Made by a program: the position numbers and the translations under genes. From the NCBI GenBank assembly GCA_963693365.1, contig CAVNZM010000008.1:7502001-7566000 (forward strand): a stretch of 64,000 nucleotides of DNA. Reading direction: 5' to 3'. Origin of the DNA: Amoebidium appalachense. Its lineage: Eukaryota; Ichthyosporea. Below, in pieces: positions 10,762 through 58,930 of the stretch. The notes under the pieces are model-generated. The model did no database searches. It was not told the origin of the DNA and worked only from the letters and a program-made list of their open reading frames with translations. Position 1 is the stretch's first letter. Each line of letters begins with the position of its first letter.

Positions 10762-11270
10762 CTCAGTGCCCAACCGGCACATGCCCGTGTGCTCCAGAGC
10801 GCACTTTGTAATTTCCCATTTCCCAGTGCTCTCGCCATTGACCGACGTAGGTTTCGCGATAACTGACCACTTACAACGGTGATCCTTCTGTACTGATTTT
10901 GATCCATATATGCAACCAAACTGAACCATTTCGCGCCCCTCCTTGGTTTCTGTGTGTGGTTTTACGGCAAAAACCAGGCTCGGATTGGTGGGATGTAGAG
11001 CATGAGTTTTCACATGTCGCTCAAAACTGGGTAGGTCGTTGAACTCCTGATTGAGGTACAAAACACTCTGGTCTATTGGGACAGCGTATGTCTGCGGTGC
11101 ACGTGTAAGAGGTTCTTCGCCATCCTCAGACTCAGAGTCCCACACAGTTTGAAGCACGTCTTCCCCTATGTGTAAGGACCCGAGTTAGCACATTTGCACA
11201 ACTACAAAAAAAAAAAACGTGCACAACCTGCTGCCTTTTTAGACTGACCAAAAGTCGCGTTGGGTGCCAT

Positions 11271-12205
11271 ATTGTTGCTACTAGTTGGGACGAAACGGTA
11301 CACTGGTTTCACGTACACCACAAAGTCTGCGCGCCACTGCCATGTTGTGAGAACGACCGTCTGCTGAGTGGCTTACGTTGGCGCCTGAAATAAGGTGTAC
11401 CAATCATTTGCAAGAGTTTGGACTATGTTCATTGGTTGTAGCTCAGGTGTAAGTGTAGGCGGCGGGCTAGGTAAGAACCGGTTCGGTTCAGAAGTGAAAC
11501 TGTTCAGGTGACCCGATAATTCTGGGTCGAATCAAAGAAATTCTCAAATTTGTTCGGGTCAAAACTCAAAATGATCATCTTCCTTACGTTGCAAAAAATA
11601 CGTAAGCTATCACCTTTCGTTGATTCGTCATAAGTCATGCATAATCAAAAACGCTGTTAAATGCTTGTGATTGGCTGAGGTGAAGACGTAAGGGCAATGA
11701 TTGGCCGTGAAGAGAGCACTTTTAAAGATTGAGATAAAATGGTTTTAAAATGTATATCACATTTGTAGATTGCCGTGACGCATAGTTTAGAATATAGAAA
11801 AGAGTCACCTCTTTGTTTTAAACCCTGTTATAACCTCACAATACTACTGGATGGTGTCATACACCCAGGTGTTCCACTGGACCTGTGTGAACGGCTCGCC
11901 GCCGGGGGCTCGTCGGCCGTTGGTATGCGGTCAAATTCCTCGTATCAGTTCAACGATCTGTGTGATTAGACCTGGCCGGGCCCATCGCCACCCCGACGAG
12001 CCTGTCGGCCATAAAATGAGGTGTCGATTTCCATCCCGTCAGGGCTCGTCGCCAGTTAACGCTGATTGGCTAAAAGTTTTGGCGCGCTTAACATTGATTG
12101 GCTGTTTTTGGCGGCAGAGTTCACGCAGCCTTCATAAAGCAGCGACGCTGGCGGTTGAGGTCAGTTTGCATCGCCCGTTTTTCCAAATAACACGACACCG
12201 CAAAC
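11271..12205. promoter_or_regulatory. Divergent intergenic region with repeated CCAAT boxes
   Basis: The spacer separates the minus-strand FAR1-like gene and the plus-strand 12206 gene. CCAATC/GATTGG occurs near 11399, 11671, 11698, 12064 and 12097. Nearest the plus gene are two GATTGGCT boxes, then TTTTGGCGCGC (about 12077) and TTTTTGGCGGC (about 12108), which resemble E2F sites, and TTCATAAAG. A CCAAT plus E2F-like arrangement is typical of cell-cycle promoters; here it is inference from sequence alone. Confidence 0.5.
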
Positions 12206-12981
12206 ATGAGTCAGCCTCAGTACACTGCACCCCAGCTTCGTGCCATTATTACGAGCGCAGCTGGGTATGACGGTTGGGTGGAGGAGCTGGCCCGTCTGGC
12301 TCGTGACCATGGCCTCTTTGACGGTCTGGTGGATGAGAATGGGCTCCCCCGGCGTGCTAGGTTGGAGGGGTGGCACAACGAGCTTCAAACCTACACTAAT
12401 GAGCAGCGCTTGGACTTGAACGAGTCCCTCAGGAAGGTACGAGGAATGTTATAGCAGGACCCAGCCCCTCCCCCCTTTTTTCTCCATTGAGGCCCCCCCC
12501 CCCCACCCTTCCCCTATCCCCCCTTCCCCCCCCTTCCCCCATTACACACACACCCCGTTCTTTATGGGTTTTCTGTTTGAATGTTTTTTTCGTTTTTGGT
12601 TTTGGCTTTATTGCTCCTTTGTTTCTCACTCTTTTTTAACTCTACTCAACTACAACACGCACGACAAACAGGTGCTGCATGTCCCGTTTCCCATCGTTCC
12701 ACCCTTTTGTACCTTGGCCCCCTTTCCCCCTCCTCCCCCTCCCCCCTTTTTCTACCTTTTTGACACACCCTCCCTTCGTCCGTCCCTCCCCACCCTCTCG
12801 TTCCCCTTCCCAAACAACTCCTACCCCACCCAACCGTTACAGCTTCCAACTTCCACCACTTTATTGACTCATCGATACTTTCTGCACAGGTTTTCGAGCA
12901 TTTCTTGAACACACAGACGGAGGATGAGCCAGACGTTGTTCGGAGAATTCGACAGCTGTCTTGGTCTGAGATTCTGAGGTA
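12206..12981 (+). CDS. Small two-exon protein of unknown function (107 residues)
   Basis: Exon 1 (12206-12437) begins MSQPQYTAPQLRAIITSAAG and ends in phase 0 at AAG|GTACGA. Exon 2 (12891-12981) follows a TTTCTGCACAG acceptor and ends SWSEILR at TAG. The protein is soluble, predicted helical and acidic (EELARLARDHGLF; NTQTEDEPDVVRRIRQ). I do not recognise the family. The frame stays open for another 33 codons past the TAG, up to a strong GTAAGT donor at 13078, which may be chance, read-through, or a premature stop in a longer gene. The start is supported by the promoter-like region just upstream. Confidence 0.65.
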
Positions 12982-13107
12982 GCTGGAGGCTTCTGCCCCC
13001 GAGGAACACAACGGGGGGTCTTTCATACCCGACCACTACCAGCTGGGTTGCATCGTCAAGGTTATCCTCGGCAAACGTAAGTAACTGCTGTTCTATCTGC
13101 AAATGCT

Positions 13108-13310
13108 TACCAGGTCCGACAGCCACGGTGTTTACATCAAAAGGAGTTGTTTTCAAAATCTATATGGGAGAGAAAAGGGGGGAGGGGAACGGGCTGGGCA
13201 GGCATTGAGGGGGTGTCGGGGGGGGGGGGGGGGGGATCTTGAGGGGGGGGGGGGGGGGGGGGGTTTCCCTTTTTTTGTGTGTTTTTGGTGTGTGTGTTTG
13301 TGTGTGTGGG

Positions 13311-13374
<64 letters not shown>

Positions 13375-13664
13375 GGGGCACTTACCGTCCTCATACAGGT
13401 TTCTCAGAAAAAGAGCCTTGAGGCGCTTGCCTCCCCAATTGGTCCACTCAAACTGCCTAGCAGGAAAAGTTGACGGCCAGTGCTCTTGCCCGGGGTGCTT
13501 TGTCAACCAATCAGATAAATGTGGCTCACAGGGGTTGAATTACGACTCAGAATTGTCGTATTTAAAGGAGGACCCCCCAATAAGACATAAAAGGGGCATT
13601 CCATTAGTAAATACGACCGTGAAGGGGGTCCAAAATCCCCGGATTTTGCCCAAATACAACTAAA
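13108..13664. other. Ambiguous coding region, both strands open
   Basis: On the minus strand an exon-like piece (PARQFEWTNWGGKRLKALFL) ends at a perfect GTAAGT donor near 13388, then a poly-C intron, then an acceptor at about 13167 (CTCCCATATAG) leading to a short acidic C-terminus ending FENNSF. On the plus strand an acceptor CTCATACAG at about 13397 opens a frame to 13663 that includes CSCPGCFVNQSDKCG. The minus reading has the better splice sites; I cannot decide from sequence alone. Confidence 0.3.
13312..13373 (+). repeat. Poly-G run of about 60 bases
   Basis: One of the longest uninterrupted homopolymers in the window, embedded in further G-rich sequence from 13215. Confidence 0.9.
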
Positions 13665-14581
13665 ATCGTCCGAGCCCTACAACCATTGGTGGCCCAAAAC
13701 AAAAACAATAAATGATTGGATGGATTAGTTCATAACCGTATTTGTATAACGTCCATTATTCCGATTGGCTGCAGACGATGGGCATGATTCGCGGGGGAAC
13801 CGCCCTGGGTACAAAAGGCAACTTCTCGTTCACGTTGAAACACACACAAAAAAAACGAAACAAACGAAAAATAGACCATAAATAGTCGCGACCAAGACCT
13901 TTTCTTCTCTTCCGGTAAGTTTAGCACGCGCAGACATAAAGCTTCCTCTTCAGATGAACTTGCAGGGGAAGAGGTGGTGGGCGGTTCCTGTGCATGCCGC
14001 AAGACTCCGGTTGCAATGGCACGATTGGAGACTCATAAACACGAGGCCTAAAGAAAAGAAAACCTACACATGGTAGCTGAATGAGACACGACCAGCTTAG
14101 CCATCAGCGGTTCAGTAAGCAGAAGCTGTTTTAGCCGAGGACCCGAAAAGGAGCGTTTTCTAACATTTCATTCTAATACCGTCTTCCACCACTTTTTGCT
14201 CCCCTCCATTCTCCTCTCCTCCCAGTTTCCATACAGTGTTAAATACCTTGCAGCAACTTCCCCCATAACCCTCCCCCCCCTCCCCCTCCGCCCGCTCCCG
14301 GACAAAGAAAAGAAAGAGCAAATACAACAGAAAAAAACTACAACCTTTCTCATCCTCCATCTGGTTTATCCTTCCCTCATTCTGTTCCCTTCTCCTTAGC
14401 AAGCTGCAACCTGCTTTCACATAGGAGACTTGCCTTCTCTTGCCATATCTATACAACCCACCTTTTTACCCTCAAAAATACCTTATAACCTCTGCCAGAC
14501 GCCCAAAAAACACATACCCACGTGCCTTCCTCCCCGGTCCTCACCCCCCCCTCCCCCTCCCCTCTCCCCACAATCACGCGG

Positions 14582-14638
<57 letters not shown>

Positions 14639-14826
14639 GCACATACGACACACAAAGCACACGCACACACACACACACAACAGACATGCCCACCCCCACC
14701 CCCTCCCCCGCCCCCTGCCCCTTCCCCCGCTGCCCTTCCCCCCCCCCTCTCCCCCCCCCACCACACCCACACACACCCACACACATACACACACACCTCA
14801 CACACACACACACACACACAGCCACC
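13665..14826. other. Spacer and 5' region upstream of the cytidine deaminase gene
   Basis: It includes GATTGG at 13714 and 13759, a plus-strand TTCCG|GTAAGTT that could be the donor of a 5' untranslated exon (near 13915), and (CA)n at 14584-14637 and 14760-14820. A minus-strand frame at 13730-14002 (acidic SSEEEALCLRVLN) has no clear splice sites and I do not call it a gene. Confidence 0.4.
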
Positions 14827-17243
<2,417 letters not shown>

Positions 17244-17530
17244 AATATAAAATTCTAGTCTTTGAATTTTAATTGGGAGAGGGGTTTCAACACGGCGACT
17301 TGGAATATAGTGGGTACATATAAGGGCAACAATTGCTATAAGCAAGTATGGAAACGGGCCAACATGGGTTTTTTTAAACAAAGATCGATTTCTTTTTTGT
17401 ATATAAGCTAAGTTAACATGGCTGCTTCCTGGTCTTGGAACCAGTGAAGCTTTTCTTGTCCAAATTAGGCTAATGCCATGTATGGTAAATCTCTGCCTAA
17501 CCTCTTTAGGCCTGTGGGCTGGCCCCAGGC

Positions 17531-17536
17531 AATAAA
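17531..17536 (+). terminator. Polyadenylation signal AATAAA for the cytidine deaminase gene
   Basis: AATAAA lies 288 bases beyond the stop codon, with no other AATAAA seen between. Confidence 0.6.
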
Positions 17537-17584
17537 GTTATAACTGAAACTGACAGACATATCCCACCTCGTGGCCCCCCCCCC

Positions 17585-17618
<34 letters not shown>

Positions 17619-18101
17619 CTCCTTCCCTCCCTCCCTCCCTCCTTTCCTCCCTCCCTCCCTCACAAAAATGTAACGCCCCATTGTGTTGGATGATGTCCGT
17701 CATGGATGCGCATTTCGTATTCGATAGCCATCTAACCACTTCGTAGCATCCCCCCCTCCCCCCCCCCCCCCCCCCCCCGGGGCCCCCCACACACACACCT
17801 GACATGATACCATGCGCTTCATGGACTATATATATTGCCAGTGCCGAGCTTCTACAAACGAGAACACACTACGTATAGATTTTATATACGTAGGCAGAAC
17901 AATCGTACATTTGGGATCACACGTCTATATGCATATGACCTTCAATACATTTCTCATTTAAAACGCAATATTGGCTCTGCCGCGCCGGTGTTCTTTAACC
18001 GTTTCTTTTTCTTCCTTCCTTTCTTCTTTTTTCTTTACTTCTTTTTTTTTTTTTTTTTTTTGGTGGGTGGTCCGCGTGATGGTGGTGGTGGTGGTGATAG
18101 T

Positions 18102-18145
<44 letters not shown>

Positions 18146-18769
18146 CTCTTTTTAACAAGTACACGACTTGCAATAAGTTGTGTCATTGCAAAAGTGTCGC
18201 CAGTCATTTCAGTCTGGCTATCGACCAGTCAGCTCTGGTGTGAAGGTTTTGCTCCGCATATATATATTAAAACTCCTGAGGCTCGGTCTTAAGGTTCTTG
18301 TGATATAGATTTTTCATTCTTTTTAGTTATCATGACATTATTGGTTTTGTAACTCCCCCCCCCCCCCCCCCCCCCCCCCCTTCCCCCCGTAAGCCCCCCC
18401 CCCCCCCACCCCCTCCCCCCACCCCCCGCCCCGCCCGCCCACCGCCCCCGCCCATCCCACCCCAATGCGTTTACTTGTTGTACATATAATGGTTTTACTT
18501 TTTTTATCCAAATACTATATACTATACTATTACTGACATCATCATATCATCATAATCAATTTATCAGCCCGGTATAAAATTTAACCTTTTGGACATTAGT
18601 TTTAGGAAAAGATTATCTACGCCACTCATCCCTACTCCCCCCTCCCCGCTTCCCCGCTTCCCCCCACCCCCACCCCCTCCTAACACACGCACGGATGCGT
18701 TTTCCCTCCCTCGTTGATGACCCTTTCCCCCATATGGAGGTACGCTGTGTTCGTGTAGCTGGTGCAGTC
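17537..18769. other. Non-coding spacer between convergent genes
   Basis: It holds poly-C with (CCCT)n (17580-17660), T about 20 followed by G (18040-18145, including about 44 G), and C-rich sequence at 18355-18430. I see no gene. Confidence 0.6.
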
Positions 18770-25051
<6,282 letters not shown>

Positions 25052-26771
25052 GATGGTGGAGACTCTGTAGATTTATCTCAGGGGAAGAATGCACGTGCCC
25101 TTCTTTCTGTGACAAGGAAAACCCTGTCTCAAGACGCTGTTTGTTTTGGGTTTTTCAACTGTCTTTTTCTACAATGCGGTGTGTAAGTGGGTATCGGACC
25201 TGCAATACTATTAGGAGCTCAAGTAGTACCAAGCTTATAGCATCTGCCTATGGCGAAAGACATGATGGGAGGAATGTGAGATGACAAGGTGATGTATTCT
25301 GTTTGATGAAAGGCCCAGATGTAGATGTACCAAGATTTCAGCATTTTCAAGGGGATTTGAAAGGGGGATAGAGGCGTTGGGAGGGCGAGGGGGGGGGGGG
25401 GGGGAGGGGGGGTGGAGGGTGGATGCACGTGGGGGATGGGTGTGTGATGGGTGTGTGTATGTGTGTGTGGGGGGGAAGGGGAGGGGGAGGGGGGGGGGGG
25501 GGGGGGGAGGGGGGGAGGGGATCGGGAGCGTGGACGGGGGAAGCCGGCGCCAAGCATGAAACGTGGAAAGGCGAAGCGAAGGAACTTATGAGTAGGTCTT
25601 CGTGTGTAGGCGTGCGTGTGTGCGTGTGTGTATTGAGAGTGTGTGTGTGTCCCTGTGTGTGTGTGGGTCGTGCGTGCGAGCATATGTGTCACCAGGTGGA
25701 TGGGTGCGTGCGTGTGCACGGTGCTTGCGTGCATTGGCCTTGTCGTGAGTGCTAGAAGAAGAAGGGTGGGGTATGGCTGTGTATGTGGCGCGGGCCGGGG
25801 GAAGGGGGGGGGGGGTGGGGGGGGGGGGGAAGGGGGAGGGGGGAGGGGGGGGGGGGGGGGGGGGGGTTACCCGATGGGCAAAGTGCAGTCGAAACCTTTC
25901 CAAAATACTGTCAGTTTCTCTGTTTTCGAATTCCCTGCCAGCCTGCATGAACAAAGGTGAGAAAACAAAAAAAAACGGCTGATATGATGAGCCACAGACG
26001 GTTCATTGGCGCCCTCGGTGATGAATAGTCCACGGATAGTGACGTAATAAGTCTCAATTAATTGATATGGCCTGACGGGGTAAACAGAGACAGACAGAAG
26101 AGGACTTTAGACTATTCAGAGACCCAGAGCGAAGTAAATCCTGAAGCTTGACTCTGAGTCATTTCTGGTGCCTGACACGCTGTCGCACAAGTCAGAGACT
26201 CAGAGTCGCACGTACACAATACATAAATAAGTATGTGTATGATGAAATAATAATATAAAGAAATTGCATCAATAAAGTTAGAATCAACTTTTTTTTGAAT
26301 ATATGTGATTGTTGTGGCACTTTGGCAGCTGAGCCTCAAACCATTGACATTTTAATAACTATTAAATACAATTTGCCCTCCTTATCTTTACATTGTTTGA
26401 TTCGTTCAAATTGCATCAATGACGTCACAAACAATGTGTGCGCATTGAACAAGCACACGGTGTTCTAGCCTCTCACGTGTGCCGCGCAGCCTTTCCACAG
26501 CCTAACGCGCAGCCTTTCCACAGCCTAACGGACACTTTGTTTGCTAATATTTACATGCTCCCTTCTAGAGATCCTAATCATCCTAATCATCATACCCAGT
26601 ACTATTTCGAATATTCGAAGTTAACGGTGTTGTTACTTTAATGCTCATAGAACAAACAATGTTACATAATTAGTTGGAAACGGCTTACCAATCCCTGGGC
26701 TGGGTGGCTCGCCGTTTGATGACTGATCATCACCGTTGGTTTTTGTCGTGAGAGAAGAATTGGGCAGCAAG
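25052..26771. promoter_or_regulatory. Divergent spacer shared by the aldo-keto reductase and URB2
   Basis: It contains TGACGTCA (CRE-type palindrome) at 26420-26427, about 350 bases before the URB2 ATG, a perfect 23-bp tandem duplication at 26483-26528, and G-rich tracts at 25390-25530 and 25800-25866. A minus-strand exon-like piece at about 25940-25870 (FENRETDSILERFRLHFAHR) has an acceptor TTCATGCAG and donor GTAACC and may be a 5' exon of the reductase transcript; it has no place in the core reductase fold. Confidence 0.45.
26483..26528 (+). repeat. Perfect 23-bp tandem duplication in the URB2 upstream region
   Basis: Two identical 23-bp units (starting CGCGCAGCCTTTCC) lie end to end about 250 bases before the URB2 start. 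Confidence 0.85.
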
Positions 26772-53654
<26,883 letters not shown>

Positions 53655-53671
<17 letters not shown>

Positions 53672-53815
53672 ATGGGTGGGAGATACATCTTGGTCGGAGA
53701 CCGAAATCCCATTTTAACTGTACCGGAAAACCTGCCTCAGAAGATACCTGTTGTGGGGGACGTGCCCTGGTCAGAAACAGGAATCCGATTTCAATTGTAT
53801 CGGAGAACACTTTGT
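53655..53815 (+). repeat. Imperfect tandem repeat spanning the URB2 stop codon
   Basis: Three tandem similar starts, CACCGGAAAA, TACCGGAAAA and TATCGGAGAA, spaced about 65 and 78 bases, with similar GG(T/C)CAGA/GGAGA...AATCC interiors between. Confidence 0.5.
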
Positions 53816-54068
53816 GTTAGCCATCGGCAGAACAAACTACACCGGAACCGCACGTCTATCCTCAATTATTTATTAATATCTTGCATATCTATACATGTCT
53901 GCATGCGCAGGGATTTTCTTTATTTATATCTCTTGGATATGCATTTTTGTGAATATTGCCTAGTCTCCGGGAATATGTACGATTCCTTGGCATAATTTAC
54001 GGATAAAACGACCGGATGGCACTTGTTTGTGCTCGTTTTGGCAACTCCGATGACGTATGAATTGATGC

Positions 54069-54074
54069 AATAAA
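54069..54074 (+). terminator. Polyadenylation signal AATAAA downstream of URB2
   Basis: AATAAA about 400 bases past the URB2 stop codon. Confidence 0.5.
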
Positions 54075-56364
<2,290 letters not shown>

Positions 56365-56976
56365 TCATTGGTCGGCCGTGTCGTCGGTATTCGAATCGGT
56401 ATGCTTTGCCGGCAAAACGGCCTGTGGTGATTGGTTCGGTTCCGTGTCGACGGTATGTGATTCCGCGCCATTCGGGAGATTTAATTGGCCGACATGAACA
56501 GTTCCTTCGTGAATGGTCCAGTAGGGGGTGGTGGTCACGTGACCTCGGCTATTGGCCTCCTGTGAAACACGTGATTGTTAGCCAATCAGTGACATCGTGT
56601 AGGGCCTGTTTTGCACAACCCACATGGTTTCAGCCATCCGTCGAGCATGCTTAGCTCCTCCCCCCCCCCTCCACCACCCCCAAAACACACACACATACAC
56701 ATACACCACCACCATCACCACCACACACAACACCTTACACACACTCACACACACACATACACTGACCTTCACCTGCCCGTACGCACACACACACGGACGC
56801 TCACACACACACAATGTAATGCCATACATGTGCACCCACCCGCACACACAGAGAGAAAGTACTCAAACTCTCACACACACACACTCAACCGTCGCCGCAA
56901 TTACGGCCACAACCACCTGGGCTCTTGGAGGTTTACCCCCCTCCTCCGCTCCCCCCAAAAAAAAGAAAAAAGAAAA

Positions 56977-57012
<36 letters not shown>

Positions 57013-57079
57013 AATAAAAAAATAAGGGGTGGAGTAGGAAGAAGACAAAGAATAATAAGAAGGGGATTGCCCCCTTCCC

Positions 57080-57118
<39 letters not shown>

Positions 57119-58930
57119 CCCCCCAACCACCACCACCACCAAAAAAAAAAAAAAAAAAAAAAAAAGGTGGGGTTCACTTAACAAGTTCTTCAATCCAACT
57201 TGTGCCAAGACAAAAAAGAGGGTTTACACTTGTGAGATACTGCGATTTCATTGGCCCACAATAAATATTATGGCACCACTCCAAGCCATTTCTTCAGGAA
57301 AAACATAAAATTACCGATCAACTATAGTTTTAAGGAAAAACAATACACATAACAGGCATATACTGAGACAGATAAAGACACATACCGTAGGCTGCGGCGT
57401 AGCACCTCCTTTTGGTGTGGGGTGAAGCGACCAGTTGAGAAGTCGGCGGGCGGTGACATAAGACACCCCCCTCACTTCGGGAAGCTTGCCCACCTCCCAT
57501 CTCGCCTGTATCATTTGCGTAAAAAACGTGTCCAAAAGTTGTAGCGAGACGATAAACCGTACGATGGACGCCCACCCTGCGGACCCCGTTATGACGTGGT
57601 GGGGGTGTAAATATGCAAAGAGAATGAGAAGCCCAAACCCGGTTTCCACCATAATGATAAACCGGAAATTGCAGGAAAAGTCGTTGAACTGTAGCGACGC
57701 CGTCCGCGCCCTGAACATGTAGTACATGAACACGAGCCCGTACACGAACCCGTAAACTAGCGCAGGGGTCACTGCCAAGTAATAGAAGTTAGGGTTGTAC
57801 GCCGAAGACAGAAACCAATACAAATGGCCGCAGCCTGAAGAAGCACACCCCAAAACCGTCGCCGTAACCAAAAACACAATCGGGGACTTGGATGTTCTTG
57901 GACTTTCCATGACACCGGGCGATGAAAAAACTTCGGCTATCATACGTTGACGCATAAGGATGACGGAGAGGAAAAACGGTACGGTCAAAGACATCAAAGC
58001 AAACGCGGAGAATATGTACACGCCGGACTTATGCACCTCGTGGGCGAGAACCTCTGGCTGCGCGTAGTCTGCGTTCAAAGGGAACTCGCCGAAACGAAGA
58101 AGTGTCGACGCGGAAACAAATATGGTCACCAGCTCGCAAATTATGGCGCCAACGAATATCAAACAGAGGTAGAGAATTCCTCGCGAGGGCACAGCCGGGT
58201 GTGTTCTGTTTCGGTATACGACGGCCGCGACGCACAGCGTGGTCAGGAGGGCGGCGGACGCGTATATCATCTCGTACATAAACAGCGCGGACCCAAATTC
58301 CTGCTCTCGTTTGATGACTTTTACAAACGTATTCACCTCCAAAGTAAGGTTTTTTTGCGCCTCCGCCAATAATTGCGAAGTACCGTTTGCACCGCCGTTA
58401 CCCATTGCCGAAATTACCCGCGCCTGTGCGGCTTCGACGTGCTGCGCCTGAAAGATAACAACCCTATGGGGGGCGATAGGCGTGACGCTCTAACACAGCA
58501 GCAAGAACGACAACTCCACGGCCACGGCCACAACCAGAGCCACAAAATGCGCGAGGAAAGTCTGTTTCAAGTACGTTCGGAGCTGCCGTTTTCGCCTTTT
58601 GTTGTAAATTTTCGCCGCCGCCTCCAACCTCTTCTGCGCGGGTACATGTGCCTGGCCGGCCTCCTGCGTGACCAACTCTGCGTGCAGGCCGTAACGCCGC
58701 GGCTGTGTGTGATTTTCATTTGGGGGGCTGAGTCTTACTGTCAGCCTACTACTACCCCTCCTCGCACCTATAATACTGGGGTCCGACAAATCAGGCTCGT
58801 CGTGATCATCGTGTTCATCCCTGTCCTGGCCACTAGTTAGACTTGGGAGGTGCAGTGCCGTGATGTGTTCAGAGACTACCTTGTCCGGGCCCTTTGCCTT
58901 GAAGCTCTGGCCCGTCGGCGGCACATCCAT
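56365..58930 (-). CDS. Multi-span membrane protein with an in-frame TAG
   Basis: Main exon 58930-57386, second exon 56559-56365. A cytosolic acidic/basic N-terminus (MDVPPTGQSF..., KIYNKRRKRQLR) leads to a first hydrophobic helix (FVALVVAVAVELSFLLLC) directly followed by TAG at 58492-58490. The frame then stays open through an Asn-glycosylation-type loop (NGT, NLT) and seven more hydrophobic helices, ending at a GTATGT donor. The second exon follows a GTGTTTCACAG acceptor with a good branch-like GGCTAACA, joins in phase, and encodes a hydrophilic tail ending DDTADQ and TGA. If TAG is real, the product starts at MGNGGANGTSQLL (58405) with seven helices, receptor-like. I do not recognise a named receptor family. 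Confidence 0.65.
56560..57385. other. Intron of the membrane-protein gene
   Basis: Contains (CA)-rich sequence (56690-56880, plus strand), a (GAAA)n tract near 56980-57015, poly-C 57079-57115 and poly-A 57140-57164. Confidence 0.5.

Larger units (their letters stand above)
7032..11270 (-). pseudogene. FAR1/FLYWCH-like zinc-binding domain gene, split by an LTR retrotransposon
   Basis: Exon 1 (11270-11228) starts MAPNATFGQSKKAA and carries one base over the intron into exon 2 (from 11165, after a CACATAG acceptor), in frame. Exon 2 encodes an acidic stretch (DSESEDGEE) and then a domain with spaced Cys/His and Trp: FGCIYG, CKWSVIAK, WEITKCALEHTGMC. This pattern resembles the WRKY-GCM1-type fold at the start of FAR1/MULE transposase-derived proteins; the family call is inference. 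At 10762 the exon is interrupted. The same frame resumes at 7168 (TIALSAKLRQSGQ...) and ends at a GTATCT donor after 7032. Removing the element and one copy of the 5-bp duplication leaves the frame open across the junction. No catalytic transposase region is seen downstream, so the gene may be domesticated, truncated, or an N-terminal fragment. Confidence 0.7.
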
